From: Verrucomicrobia bacterium 12-59-8
GTDB lineage: Bacteria > Verrucomicrobiota > Verrucomicrobiae > Verrucomicrobiales > Verrucomicrobiaceae
DNA: 26,382 nucleotides
Reading direction: 5' to 3'
Assembly (NCBI GenBank): GCA_002279765.1
Contig: NCCR01000116.1
Span: forward strand, 1-26,382
Shown: piece by piece, positions 15,008 to 23,913 of the stretch
Numbering within the stretch: the first letter of the stretch is position 1
Layout: each line of letters opens with the position of its first letter
Notes under the pieces: model-generated
Told to the model about the DNA's origin: nothing
Seen by the model: the letters and a program-made list of their open reading frames with translations, nothing else
Databases searched by the model: none
Program-made: the position numbers and the translations under genes

Positions 15008-15685
15008 TCATTTCGCCCACCAGCTGGACAGGCAGGCCTTGGGCGTGTCCGGCTTGATCAGCGTATCCTCGGAGTAATGCGAGGTGTCGTTGAACAGCAT
15101 TAGGCGTGCGCGCACCGAATTTTTGAAGTCCACGACATTCAAAGCCGCCGGGTTTTGATCCAGATTGTCCCGATAACGCCGCGGATCGAATCCGAGCAGG
15201 GAGCTGAGCAGCAGGCGATTCGTTGCCTTGTGCGAAACGACGATTACCGACTCGCCTTCATGCTGCCTGACAATGTCCAGAAATGCTGGCAGGGCGCGTG
15301 CAGTCACCTCGAGGCCACTTTCGCCTCCGGGGGGAGCAAAGGTGAAGGGATCTTCATCCCAGGCGGCTGCCTCGGCGGGAAACTGCTGCTCCACCTCGGC
15401 CCGTGTCATTTGCTCCCAGTGGCCGTGCGAAATTTCACGCAGGCCATCACGTGGATTGACCTCCAGCTGAAGCGGTGCCGCCAGGATGCGTGCCGTTTCC
15501 ATCGTGCGGTCCAGTGGGGAGGCGTAAACCGCCGCCACCGGAAGTCCTTTCAAGCGCTGCGCCAGATGTCCGGCCTGCGAGCGACCTTCATCCGACAGCG
15601 GCACATTGGTGGCGCCGGCAAACCGGTCTTCGGCTGTCAGGATGGTGGCACCGTGACGGATCAGGTATATTCGGGTGAGAGCCAT
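15008..15685 (-). CDS. Histidine phosphatase family protein (phosphoglycerate mutase-like)
   Basis: A 225-aa cytoplasmic enzyme with the LIRHGAT motif (nucleophile His11), FAGATNVPLSDEGRSQA, SPLDRTMETA, the acid/base region LREISHGHWEQMT, and the second catalytic His in VVSHKATNR. This is the branch of cofactor-dependent phosphoglycerate-mutase-like phosphatases that also includes CobC-type alpha-ribazole phosphatases and sugar-phosphate phosphatases; the substrate is not determined. ATG 15685 is preferred over GTG 15691. It starts 63 bp after the beta-helix gene on the same strand, with a small hairpin in the gap, so it may be read through from that operon. It converges with the sialate esterase gene (9 bp apart). 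Confidence 0.88.
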   Translation of the reverse strand: MALTRIYLIRHGATILTAEDRFAGATNVPLSDEGRSQAGHLAQRLKGLPVAAVYASPLDRTMETARILAAPLQLEVNPRDGLREISHGHWEQMTRAEVEQQFPAEAAAWDEDPFTFAPPGGESGLEVTARALPAFLDIVRQHEGESVIVVSHKATNRLLLSSLLGFDPRRYRDNLDQNPAALNVVDFKNSVRARLMLFNDTSHYSEDTLIKPDTPKACLSSWWAK

Positions 15686-15699
15686 GGGCACTCTCTATA

Positions 15700-15716
15700 G
15701 CACAGACAATCTGTGT
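15700..15716. other. Short inverted repeat upstream of the histidine phosphatase
   Basis: CACAGA (15701-15706) and TCTGTG (15710-15715) pair around CAA, with a possible G-U pair outside. It lies in the 63-bp gap between the beta-helix stop and the phosphatase ATG. No T-run follows on the minus strand, so it is not a typical terminator. It could mark the end of the upstream operon, bind a regulator or be chance. Confidence 0.3.
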
Positions 15717-15748
15717 CTTTCGAGCGGATTCGCATGCTGGATGGGCAA

Positions 15749-17371
15749 TCACCGCCGCCCGTGATTGAAATCCACCGGCTTGCTGACGGTCGTTGCTCCC
15801 TGATTTTTTTCAATCAATGCATTCTTGCAGCTGGGATCAACGACGATAGTGGCAGCCTTGTTTTGGAATGTGTTGCCGGTGAATTGCAGGTCATGACCGT
15901 TGGGAGCGAATGTGACGGCTTCGCTGGGTGCGGAGTCGCCTAGGATGAAGATATTGTCGCGCACAATGATGGGGCCGTAGGTCGCCGCAGGATCATAGAT
16001 TGTGAAGTAGAGTTCCGGAAACTGGCCCGGCTTCGCCGTGCGGTAGGCGATGCGGCCACGCCGCATGTCGGGCTCGTTTTTCGTTGTGTTGTTGACGAAG
16101 ACATTGCCGGTCATGATGAAATTGACCGGCTGGTTGATCCATGCGCCTCGACCACCATTGCGAAAGGTGTTGCCTGTCATCGTCACCTCCGTGCAGCTTT
16201 TCTCCACGCTCACCACGCGCGAACCATTGGTGCCATCGACGAGGTTGCCGGTGATCGTGGCGTTCTGGCAGTACTCCGCCAGAAAGAACGCCCCCATGCG
16301 GCTGCCGAGGATGTGGTTGTTCGCAAAGATGACGTTTTGGCAGCGCTGGATGTGCATCGTGTCGCCGTTCGCACTGAGTTGGCAGCCGGTGACGCGTACT
16401 TCTTTCGCACCCACAATGTCAAAGGCACCTTTGCCGGGGCCGCTGCCTGTCGGAGAATACGCGGAGAGATAAGTGGCGCTGATGTTGAAAGCCAGACTGC
16501 CGCTGCCATCACTTTCAAAGTGAAGCGGTGCGCCTTTCGGCTGATCGGCGATCTTGATGTGTTCCGGGGTGGATTCGACGACGAAGTACTGGCGGCCACG
16601 GATAAGGTTTTTGGGCAAATCTGCGCCCATGAAAGTGATCGCCTCTTTGGGCTCGTCAGTTTCGCTGATGAGAAGCGGCCGGTCGGTGTTGTCTAACTTC
16701 ACGAGATCTCCGCTGAATGTCACTGCTCGTATCAGGTCGGTGCGAAAATACTTCTTCGCACGTTCAACCTCCCAGGGTTCATAAGCCTCCGGCCACGTCA
16801 TAATCTGCCACAGGTAGCCGTAGTCCCACATGAACTTTCCGCTGCGCAGCAGCGTGCAGCTTTCCACCGCCACACGTTCGGCATAGGCCGTCACTGCGCT
16901 CTCTGCGCTCTCGCTGCTTTTCCCGGCCAGCCCATGTACGCCGATCACGGCTCCGGCCATGCCGTTGGACTTCACCTCGCGAAACAGGATGTCATGCGTG
17001 CCACCTTCTTTCGTGGTGGTGATCTCGATGCCCTTTGTGTTCGCATTGGGCTCCCACAAATTGTCCTTTTGGGCCGGATCAAACACATGGCCGACAAACT
17101 CCCCGCCATGCCAGGTGAAGTGCACGATGTCCTCGCCTGCAAACAGCACCACACGCGCCTTATCAGGCAGTGCCTCCGGCAGATTGAATCTGGCCCCATG
17201 AGCAAACACGGTCATGTTCGATGACAGTGGCAAAGGCTTGATGCCATCCAGATGATAATCCCCCGCCGGAATCGTCACCACGCCACCTTTGGCAAGCAGA
17301 GCGGCAAGTATCGCCGAATCATCGGCCCAAACGGTGGCGGAGAGCAGCAGGAGGCATAAGAGCGTTTTCAT
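15749..17371 (-). CDS. Exported right-handed parallel beta-helix protein
   Basis: A 540-aa protein with signal peptide MKTLLCLLLLSATVWA. The mature start (GGVVTIPAGDYHLDGIKPLPLSSNMTVFAHGARF) is the typical N-terminal cap of pectate-lyase-like proteins. From about residue 330 on it shows repeated coils of the NxxITGNxxxG kind: VRVTGCQLSANG, VIFANNHILGS, ATITGNLVDGTNGS, VTMTGNTFRNGG, FIMTGNVFVNN, DLQFTGNTFQN. A central stretch (about 215-300) is less repetitive and may be an inserted domain. Such proteins are polysaccharide lyases, glycosidases or epimerases, or only bind sugars; no lyase signature is certain. It is the last gene of the proposed operon, 17 bp after the esterase. Confidence 0.85.
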   Translation of the reverse strand: MKTLLCLLLLSATVWADDSAILAALLAKGGVVTIPAGDYHLDGIKPLPLSSNMTVFAHGARFNLPEALPDKARVVLFAGEDIVHFTWHGGEFVGHVFDPAQKDNLWEPNANTKGIEITTTKEGGTHDILFREVKSNGMAGAVIGVHGLAGKSSESAESAVTAYAERVAVESCTLLRSGKFMWDYGYLWQIMTWPEAYEPWEVERAKKYFRTDLIRAVTFSGDLVKLDNTDRPLLISETDEPKEAITFMGADLPKNLIRGRQYFVVESTPEHIKIADQPKGAPLHFESDGSGSLAFNISATYLSAYSPTGSGPGKGAFDIVGAKEVRVTGCQLSANGDTMHIQRCQNVIFANNHILGSRMGAFFLAEYCQNATITGNLVDGTNGSRVVSVEKSCTEVTMTGNTFRNGGRGAWINQPVNFIMTGNVFVNNTTKNEPDMRRGRIAYRTAKPGQFPELYFTIYDPAATYGPIIVRDNIFILGDSAPSEAVTFAPNGHDLQFTGNTFQNKAATIVVDPSCKNALIEKNQGATTVSKPVDFNHGRR

Positions 17372-17388
17372 GTGGGGAATATGTCATC

Positions 17389-18330
17389 TCAAGGCTTCTT
17401 CACCTTCTGCACCGGTGTGCTGGGCAAAGAGGAAATATCCAGCTTGAAGGCCTTGACCGGCTGCTTGCCGAGCAGTTGCAGATCGAACCACTCGACCATG
17501 CGTTCGGTGTCCTGCGGCATCTCCTGCCAGCCGCCGTGGCCAGCACCTTCGCGGATGACCAGTTCGCACACATCTCCCTCTTCGTGGCAGCGCTTGAGAA
17601 AACGCTGCGACTGTGTGATCGACACCTGCGGATCGGCATCGCCGTGCACGATGAAGATGGGTGGCTGCCCTTTGTGAACCCAGTAGATCGACGACAGCTC
17701 ACGTCCCAAAGCTGCACGGCCATCCTCAGTCGCTGCTTTCGGCCCAAATGCCGCTGCATAGGCCGCGAGTTTGCCAATGCCTACGGCATTGTCGCCCGGC
17801 TCAAACCAGTTCAGGTAATCTGTCGGCGGATAAAAGCACGCCACGGCATTCACGGCGCTGCTTTCGCGATCAATCGGGTCAGCCGCTTTCGCATCTCCTG
17901 GACCGCCACGCGTTGCCAGCATCAGGCTCAGGTGTCCGCCTGCGCTGCTGCCCGTGACGCCGAGCTTTTGCGAATCCACACCATAGTCTGCCGCATGGGC
18001 GCGAACAAACCGCACTGCGCGATTCAGATCCGCCACGATCTCCTCCACCTGAAACCTCGGCTGCGTGCCATGCACGACCACAAATGTCGTGTAACCTGCG
18101 TTCGGCCAGCCACCATCGCTGATGCCATTGTGGTTCGATTTCCAGCCACCGCTGATGATCTTAACGATGCCCGCCCCGTTCGGCTTCACCGGCTTGAAGA
18201 CATCCATGGTCAGCGCCACTCCATCATGCTTAGTGTAGATGACATCGCTGATGCGTTCCGGCTCCTGGGCATGCAGTGGTGTGGTGATCAGAACTAGGAA
18301 TGAGGAAAGAAGGAGCAGGGGGCGTTTCAT
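17389..18330 (-). CDS. Exported alpha/beta hydrolase (esterase/lipase-like)
   Basis: A 313-aa protein with signal peptide MKRPLLLLSSFLVLITTPLHAQ. The fold is an acyl-ester hydrolase: nucleophile elbow GSSAG with Ser129, HGDADPQV carrying the Asp, and EGAGHGGW carrying the His. KIISGGWKSN takes the place of the HGGG oxyanion-type strand, as in many Planctomycetes/Verrucomicrobia esterases of the BD-FAE type. It probably removes acetyl or feruloyl esters from glycans. ATG 18330 begins the signal peptide. ATG 18351 shares its A with the PfkB stop (TAATG) and would add seven residues; re-initiation there is plausible. It sits between the sugar kinase and the beta-helix protein. Confidence 0.87.
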   Translation of the reverse strand: MKRPLLLLSSFLVLITTPLHAQEPERISDVIYTKHDGVALTMDVFKPVKPNGAGIVKIISGGWKSNHNGISDGGWPNAGYTTFVVVHGTQPRFQVEEIVADLNRAVRFVRAHAADYGVDSQKLGVTGSSAGGHLSLMLATRGGPGDAKAADPIDRESSAVNAVACFYPPTDYLNWFEPGDNAVGIGKLAAYAAAFGPKAATEDGRAALGRELSSIYWVHKGQPPIFIVHGDADPQVSITQSQRFLKRCHEEGDVCELVIREGAGHGGWQEMPQDTERMVEWFDLQLLGKQPVKAFKLDISSLPSTPVQKVKKP

Positions 18331-18350
18331 GGTTGGGTTGGGGTTGTGCA

Positions 18351-19262
18351 TTAATTCTCAAAATTCGCAATCGTCTTCACCTCGGACAAAGTGGGAATGG
18401 ATGACCTGCCTCCAGGCTTGCGCACCGACAGTGAGGCAGTCATCGATGCAAAGCGCAGCGCTTCGACCAGCGGCATGCTGCCAGCAATGGCGAACGCAAA
18501 CGCACCATGAAAAATGTCGCCAGCCGCTGTGGTGTCCACGGCTGCGGCCTGGAATGCTGGCAGCTCGGTGAATCCATCGCCGGCGTCGAAGATCAGGCCG
18601 CGTTCTCCGAGGGTGACGATGGTCTTGGTGCCGAACTGCTCGCGCAGTTTTGCCAGACATTGGCGGCGATCCGCTTCAAGCTGAAAATTCTTCATGCCTG
18701 TGGCCTGCAGGGCGAATCGCTCCGATGCTGCGAGGTAATCTACTTTGCCCGCCAGCACAGCCGTGCCTTCGCGCCATGAACCGGCATCGAGGATGGTGAT
18801 TGCATCTGGAAACGCCCGCATGGCAGCCAGCGAAGCCTCAAGCTCATGGCCGTCGAACAACAACACTCGTGGCGACAGTGGGCGCAGTGCGGTGGCATCC
18901 ATCGAGAACGAAGCCCCTTTGAGCTTGCGATTGATGATGGTGCGGCTGCCGTTTTGACGGTTGATGAGGATCACCGACAGCGGTGTCGCATATGAGGGAC
19001 GCAATTCCAGCAGGGACACATCGGTGCCAACAGCGGTGAATTCGTCGTGGGTGCGTCTGCCATGAACATCATCGCCTACTAGGCCAGCGAAGCCGGTGCG
19101 GAGTCCCCAAAATGAAAGCAGCCATGCGGCGTTTGCAGCAGGTCCGCCACAGGCTTCGAGGGATTCGTGCGTTTCGCATTTAGTGTTCTCTTGTGGATGC
19201 TGATCCACGAACAGACTCACATCACAGGTGGCATGGCCAATGCATAATACGTCAAGAGGCAT
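18351..19262 (-). CDS. PfkB-family carbohydrate kinase
   Basis: A 303-aa cytoplasmic ribokinase-like kinase. It has the N-terminal strand LDVLCIGHATCDVSLFVD, the GG motif EACGGPAANAAWLLSFWG (PfkB signature 1 region), and signature 2 DTTAAGDIFHGAFAFA with the catalytic Asp in GDIF and the anion-hole glycines. The family phosphorylates sugars or nucleosides with ATP; members with this motif set include fructokinase, ribokinase and 2-keto-3-deoxygluconate kinase. The exact substrate cannot be read. ATG 19262 is preferred to an in-frame TTG at 19280. In this operon it would phosphorylate the monosaccharide released outside and processed by the SDR and isomerase. Confidence 0.9.
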   Translation of the reverse strand: MPLDVLCIGHATCDVSLFVDQHPQENTKCETHESLEACGGPAANAAWLLSFWGLRTGFAGLVGDDVHGRRTHDEFTAVGTDVSLLELRPSYATPLSVILINRQNGSRTIINRKLKGASFSMDATALRPLSPRVLLFDGHELEASLAAMRAFPDAITILDAGSWREGTAVLAGKVDYLAASERFALQATGMKNFQLEADRRQCLAKLREQFGTKTIVTLGERGLIFDAGDGFTELPAFQAAAVDTTAAGDIFHGAFAFAIAGSMPLVEALRFASMTASLSVRKPGGRSSIPTLSEVKTIANFEN

Positions 19263-19313
19263 GGGAGTTGGAATGGACAAGGAATGAATGGAATATGCGG
19301 GTGAATCGTTGCA

Positions 19314-20768
19314 TCAGGGCTTGGTGCCAGGCTGATTCAATGTCTTCAGCAGGACATCATTGGGACCGAGTCCGAATTCGGCACGCAGCTTTTGCTCGCC
19401 CTTCGCATTGCGCTTCAAATCTTCCGCCACTGTCTTGGTATCCTCAGGGATGGCCCCCTGGTCATGCGTCTCGGAGATCCAGGCGTCGAGCTGCTGGCGC
19501 AGGTGTCCGAGTGTGGCGTGATGCGCGGGATCATCGACGAGATTGTGCAGCTCGAACGGATCGTTTTGAAGATCGTACAGTTCTTCAGTTGGACGCTGTG
19601 TGGCCATGAATTTGGACTGATCGGCGGTGAGCTTTCCATCGGCGAAAAGCTGGCGCATGCGGTTGTAGGAAGGATTGGTCACCTCCGCGTAGGCCATGCG
19701 CTGGAGATAGGGGCGCTGCGGCTCGTAATTGCGCATGAGTTTGAAGCGTGCGTCACGCACGGTCCGCACACGATCCGGGGTGTCGTCGATCCGATCACGG
19801 GCGCCGAAGATGAACTCACGCTTCTTCGCATCCGGCCCGAAGAACGGAGCACCATCGAGACCTTCAGCGTTTAATCCTGCCAGAGACAGTGATGTGGCAT
19901 GAACATCAAGTAGGGAGACGAGGGCATCACTGGAACTGCCGGGTTTCAACAACGCGGGCCAACGCACCATGAGGGGAACCTCAAAACCCTGCTCCGACGG
20001 AAAGTATTTGCCGCGAAAATCCTCACGACCGTGGTCGGAGAAAACGAACAGGACCGTATTGTCCCGCAGGCCCTCGCTGTCGAGCAGGCGCAACAACGCA
20101 CCGACTTTTTCGTCCAGCACTGCGACTTCATCGAGATAGGCGGCCCAGTCGGCGCGGATGACCGCATCATCGGCGAGATATGGCGGGAGTTTGACCTTGG
20201 CAGGATCGGTAGGATTTTTTGCCGCACGATAGTAGGGCCGGTGCGTTTCGTGGAGGTTCACCTGTGCGTAAAACGGCTGGTGTGATTTCAGAGCGCTCCA
20301 CTTCATGCTGTCAAAGGCCTTGCCGTCATCAAAGAAATTCCAGTCTGTCTTGCCCGCACCGGTGAAGCCGAGTTCTGGCGGCAGCGCACGAACATTCGCA
20401 GTGAAGTAGCCTGCCTCGCGCATTCGTTCGGTGATCAACCGAACCCCGGCGGGCCTCACAAAATCGCGGGTGCGGTGGCTACGGTGATTCTGCGCCCCAA
20501 TGCGTGTCTGATAGAGACCCGTCATGAATGCCGAGCGCGAGGTGGAGCATACAGGCCCGGTGGCGAATGCGTTGTGATACAGGCAAGACTCCGTCGCCAG
20601 ACGGTCGATGTTGGGCGTGCGCGCTGCTTCGACACCGTAGCAGCCAAAGTCCTTGCACGCGTCTTCGGCGATGATCCAGAGAATGTTCGGTTTCATGGCC
20701 TCAGCAGCAGCGCTTAACATGGCCGTTTCGATAAATAAAAAGCCGATAAGCTTGAGCACTGAATTCAT
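19314..20768 (-). CDS. Exported formylglycine sulfatase, arylsulfatase-like
   Basis: A 484-aa type I sulfatase. The signal peptide ends near SAAAEA. Metal and core motifs: NILWIIAEDACKDFGCYG (metal Asp), GPVCSTSRSAFMTGLYQT with the formylglycine Cys74, the QVNLHETHRPY His pair, and VFSDHGRED. The activation motif is C-S-T-S-R; the common form is C-x-P/A-S-R, so Thr at the third position is a variant. Cys must be oxidised to formylglycine by an FGE/SUMF1-type or anSME enzyme, neither of which is in the window. The overall layout resembles sulfatases related to heparan N-sulfatase. It probably removes sulfate from a polysaccharide or its oligomers. It is 51 bp upstream of PfkB. Confidence 0.9.
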   Translation of the reverse strand: MNSVLKLIGFLFIETAMLSAAAEAMKPNILWIIAEDACKDFGCYGVEAARTPNIDRLATESCLYHNAFATGPVCSTSRSAFMTGLYQTRIGAQNHRSHRTRDFVRPAGVRLITERMREAGYFTANVRALPPELGFTGAGKTDWNFFDDGKAFDSMKWSALKSHQPFYAQVNLHETHRPYYRAAKNPTDPAKVKLPPYLADDAVIRADWAAYLDEVAVLDEKVGALLRLLDSEGLRDNTVLFVFSDHGREDFRGKYFPSEQGFEVPLMVRWPALLKPGSSSDALVSLLDVHATSLSLAGLNAEGLDGAPFFGPDAKKREFIFGARDRIDDTPDRVRTVRDARFKLMRNYEPQRPYLQRMAYAEVTNPSYNRMRQLFADGKLTADQSKFMATQRPTEELYDLQNDPFELHNLVDDPAHHATLGHLRQQLDAWISETHDQGAIPEDTKTVAEDLKRNAKGEQKLRAEFGLGPNDVLLKTLNQPGTKP

Positions 20769-20845
20769 CGTATTACTTTGGTTTTGTCGAGTTTGAATTC
20801 AGAATCCGGCAGTGGCAGTGTGGCATGGAATGCCGCCTTTTTCGC

Positions 20846-22084
20846 TTAGGGTTTTGATTTCCCAAAGTCGGCCACTGCGGCCTTCATGAAACTGCCATAC
20901 ATTACTTTTTGCTCCTCGCCGGTCATGTCGAAGCGCTCGACGAGAATTACCATGACGAGCTCGTTCTTCGGATCGATCCACATGGCGGTGCGGCGTGCAC
21001 CACGGTGGCCGAAACTGCCGACACTGGGGCCTTCGTCGTCCTTGAGTTTGACCGACCAAGCAACGCCGTAGGCTTCCTGCGGGTTCACGGGTACATCACC
21101 GGTTTGGATGGCGGTCATTTGCTTCACGGCCTGCTCGGAGAGATAGCGTTGGCCATCGAGCGTTCCGCCATTGAGCAGCATTCGGCAGATCATGCCGATG
21201 TCGGACGCGGTGGAGTAGAATCCGCCAGCCGGTTCGCCGTAGTGCTTGGCGTAGTTGAAAGCCACGCCTGCCCCCATCTCGGCGGTAAGCGCACGCGGCA
21301 CATGGACACCTTCGCTCCATTTTTCGATGATGCGCTGTTCGACATCCTTGTCCTGCTTGATCTCTTCAAGACTAGTCTTGTCCGCAGTGAAGCGCGCCGT
21401 ATGCGCCAGCCGTGCTGCCTGCTCTTCGTTCGGCCAGAAGGTCGTGTCCTTCATGCCGAGTGGGTCAAACAAGCGTTTCTGCATGAAATCAGCGTAGCTC
21501 ACGCCGCTCACCACTTCGATGATTCGGCCACCCGTATCGATGCCGCAATTGTTGTATTCGTATTTGGTGCCCGGCTCCTGACGCAAAGGGAAAGCCGCAA
21601 TTGCGGCCACGTCTTCCTGCAACGATTGCGATTTTTTCAATGTATTCTCATTCGCGAGGACTAGGCCGCTGGTATGGCACATCACCTCACGCACGGTGAT
21701 CGGGTGTTTCGGCGGGTGCAGGATGCCATCTGCATCTTTGATCTGCTGGCCCTTGAATTCAGGCAGATATTTTTCCACCGGATCATCGAGGCTCACCTTG
21801 CCTTCATCTACGAGCATCATGAGCGCCGTTCCGGTGAGCGACTTGCTCATCGATGCGATCCAAAACACCGCGTCTTTGCGCATGGGGGTCTTGTCCGCGA
21901 GGCTGGCATAGCCTGCTGCTTCAAGATCGAGCACTTTATCCTTGTTGGCGACCAGCGTAACCACACCCGGAACGATATGCTTGTCCACCAGTGACTGCAG
22001 GACTGGCTGAAGCGGGCTGGAACTCGTCTCGCCATGCGACAGTGAAGCAAGTGCGAGGAACGTGAGAAAATGGACGGGCTTCAT
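20846..22084 (-). CDS. Exported serine hydrolase, class C beta-lactamase-like
   Basis: A 412-aa protein with signal peptide MKPVHFLTFLALASLSHG. It has the penicillin-binding fold motifs: Ser78-x-x-Lys81 (ASMSKSLTG), Tyr177-x-Asn179 (EYNNCG), and a C-terminal FGHRGARR in the KTG-equivalent position. A short HPITVREVMCHTSGL segment is typical of the esterase/DD-peptidase side of the family. Members act as D-aminopeptidases, esterases or carboxypeptidases; given the context an esterase role is likely, but lactamase activity is not excluded. ATG 22084 overlaps the preceding gene's TGA (ATGA), which fixes the start. A 77-bp gap separates it from the sulfatase. Confidence 0.9.
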   Translation of the reverse strand: MKPVHFLTFLALASLSHGETSSSPLQPVLQSLVDKHIVPGVVTLVANKDKVLDLEAAGYASLADKTPMRKDAVFWIASMSKSLTGTALMMLVDEGKVSLDDPVEKYLPEFKGQQIKDADGILHPPKHPITVREVMCHTSGLVLANENTLKKSQSLQEDVAAIAAFPLRQEPGTKYEYNNCGIDTGGRIIEVVSGVSYADFMQKRLFDPLGMKDTTFWPNEEQAARLAHTARFTADKTSLEEIKQDKDVEQRIIEKWSEGVHVPRALTAEMGAGVAFNYAKHYGEPAGGFYSTASDIGMICRMLLNGGTLDGQRYLSEQAVKQMTAIQTGDVPVNPQEAYGVAWSVKLKDDEGPSVGSFGHRGARRTAMWIDPKNELVMVILVERFDMTGEEQKVMYGSFMKAAVADFGKSKP

Positions 22085-23889
22085 TTGGATGAGTTTTGCT
22101 GTGAAGAAACGGTGCTGTCCGCCATGCCGCTTTTGTAAGCGATGGCCTGTACTTGAATCCCCGGCTGTACGCTGATTGCACCACAATAGACGTAGCCACG
22201 TGTGCGGGTCGGGGTGGTGCCGTCGAGGGTGTAGCGGAACCAGGCGCCGGGGGTCGAGGACTTGAGCGTGGTGATTTTGCCGTCGCTGCTGAACTGCGGC
22301 TTGCCACAGGGTTCTTTGCCTTCCTCATAAAGGCCGCAATCAGGGTAATTCTTCACCACATCCCAGGCGAGGCGTTCAATGAGCCGCGCCTGTTCGGGAG
22401 TAAACGTGGTCTCGATGGGCAGCACCTTGCCTTCCGGAGCCTCACGATAGAAAGCGGAATACCAGGTGAGATCCACGAGATACGCACCATTCGCCGAATT
22501 GTGGATCGGTCCGCTCGCCGGATGCACCTGATCATTAAACAGCAGCGGATAGAAGGAGCCGCGTTTCATGCCAGGAAACTTTCCTTGGTCGATCATGTTC
22601 TTGATCCAGCCCATCGCGAGCGCGCTCGGAATGATGTGCGCAGGTTTCCCATCAGCGATCTGCGGATTCAGCCGGTGCTGCAGTTCCTCCACATACAGCA
22701 GCATGGCGCTCATCGATTCCTCCCAGGTCAATGCCGGGAAGGTCTTCTTCATTTGAAAGCTCGGCACATTGCCATTGTCACTGGGGCGGGCCCGTTTCAT
22801 CTCCACCCACTCGCAGTAGAGCCATGGATGCAAGTCGGGCGACTTCTCGCGGAATTTGCGGATGAAGTTGATCTCAGCGGCGATCTCCTTGTCCAGATCA
22901 AAATCACGTGGCTGCAGGGTGATCAGGTCCACCTTGCCGATCTTGCTCCAATACTCATCCCAAGTCGCGGTGCCACGTTTCTGCGCCTGCGTCTCTTTGG
23001 CATTGGCCAGCTTGTCGTTCTTGTAGTCTCCTGTCGCGACGGCCCAGTTCTCGCGCGTGAGTGCTCCAGGCCGTAAAAAAGACTCCTGATGGTGCGCATA
23101 GCCCGCCGTGCGTGCGTAGCGCCAGAAGCCCCCGCAGGTTCCCGTGAGGCTGTTGCCCACATGCGCCGTGAAGAGTCCCGGCTTGTTCTGATCCTTCAGC
23201 AGATACGTCACCGGCACCGCCAGGCTGGGGGCGGGGAGATCTGGCGAAATCGTGATGGCCGTGATCGTCGTGTTCTTTGCCACATGGATCGGCTTCGTGT
23301 AAGTCTCGCCATGATCTGCGGTGGGCGTGCTGCCATCCAGCGTGTAGCGAATGATGGCGTCACGCGGGCCGCTGAGTTTCACATCCGTGGGACCGCTCAC
23401 ATCGTTTTCTGCGGGTGAAAAGGCAGGCCGGTTGGGGGTTGCGGTGGCAAACAGATCAAAGCCAATGGCGCTGTCGTTCACCGCATCTTTGCCTTCGATG
23501 AACGGCGTGAACTTGGAGCCCTTGCTGTCGCTGGCGAGGAGGCGGTCTTTAGCGTAAACCTCCACCTTGCCCATCTTTGCCGTTGAGCCTGCCGGCATCG
23601 ACAGGCGCAGCCAGCGGTACAGCCTAGCATTGTCAAATTTCACCTCGGTCCAAGTCTTGGCCGCTGGTGCGTTCGTGATCGTTGTCAGCGTGACATAATC
23701 TTCGGTTCGCGATGTGTTGGAGCCCTCCAGCTTGGCTCCGACCATGGCCTGCTCACTGCCGGGCGCTGGTTCAAAGCGCAGGCGATTGCACGCTGGGAGA
23801 GGTTTGTCTGCGGCATCCGCAGCGGCGCACAGCCAAAGTGTGATGAGCTGGAAGATGCCTCCCATGAGTTTGCGTGGGTTGGTTTCCAT
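22081..23889 (-). CDS. Exported multidomain SGNH-like protein with two CHB_HEX_C modules
   Basis: A 602-aa protein with an N-terminal hydrophobic leader (IFQLITLWLCAAADA, residues 12-26). Residues about 35-115 look like a galactose-binding beta-sandwich (YRWLRLSM, KVEVYAKD). Residues about 152-230 form a chitobiase/beta-hexosaminidase C-terminal-type module (IIRYTLDGSTPT). Residues about 238-520 contain an SGNH-like core with HVGNSLTGTCGGFW (Ser247 in GNS) and a late NDQVHPASG (Asp453/His456). Residues about 528-597 are a second CHB_HEX_C module (FRYTLDGTTPT). The likely role is a glycan-bound esterase or a sugar-binding scaffold. It is translationally coupled to the serine hydrolase (ATGA), 24 bp after the isomerase gene. 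Confidence 0.8.
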   Translation of the reverse strand: METNPRKLMGGIFQLITLWLCAAADAADKPLPACNRLRFEPAPGSEQAMVGAKLEGSNTSRTEDYVTLTTITNAPAAKTWTEVKFDNARLYRWLRLSMPAGSTAKMGKVEVYAKDRLLASDSKGSKFTPFIEGKDAVNDSAIGFDLFATATPNRPAFSPAENDVSGPTDVKLSGPRDAIIRYTLDGSTPTADHGETYTKPIHVAKNTTITAITISPDLPAPSLAVPVTYLLKDQNKPGLFTAHVGNSLTGTCGGFWRYARTAGYAHHQESFLRPGALTRENWAVATGDYKNDKLANAKETQAQKRGTATWDEYWSKIGKVDLITLQPRDFDLDKEIAAEINFIRKFREKSPDLHPWLYCEWVEMKRARPSDNGNVPSFQMKKTFPALTWEESMSAMLLYVEELQHRLNPQIADGKPAHIIPSALAMGWIKNMIDQGKFPGMKRGSFYPLLFNDQVHPASGPIHNSANGAYLVDLTWYSAFYREAPEGKVLPIETTFTPEQARLIERLAWDVVKNYPDCGLYEEGKEPCGKPQFSSDGKITTLKSSTPGAWFRYTLDGTTPTRTRGYVYCGAISVQPGIQVQAIAYKSGMADSTVSSQQNSSK

Positions 23890-23913
23890 AACAGGTTTGA
23901 AAGTTGAAATCGC

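Noticed and set aside
20846..22084. True beta-lactamase
   Set aside because: The motifs also fit esterases and peptidases of the same fold, and the operon context is carbohydrate processing.
22153..23076. 307-codon plus-strand frame opposite the SGNH/CHB_HEX protein
   Set aside because: The minus strand has domain motifs and an ATGA link to the next gene; the plus frame has none.
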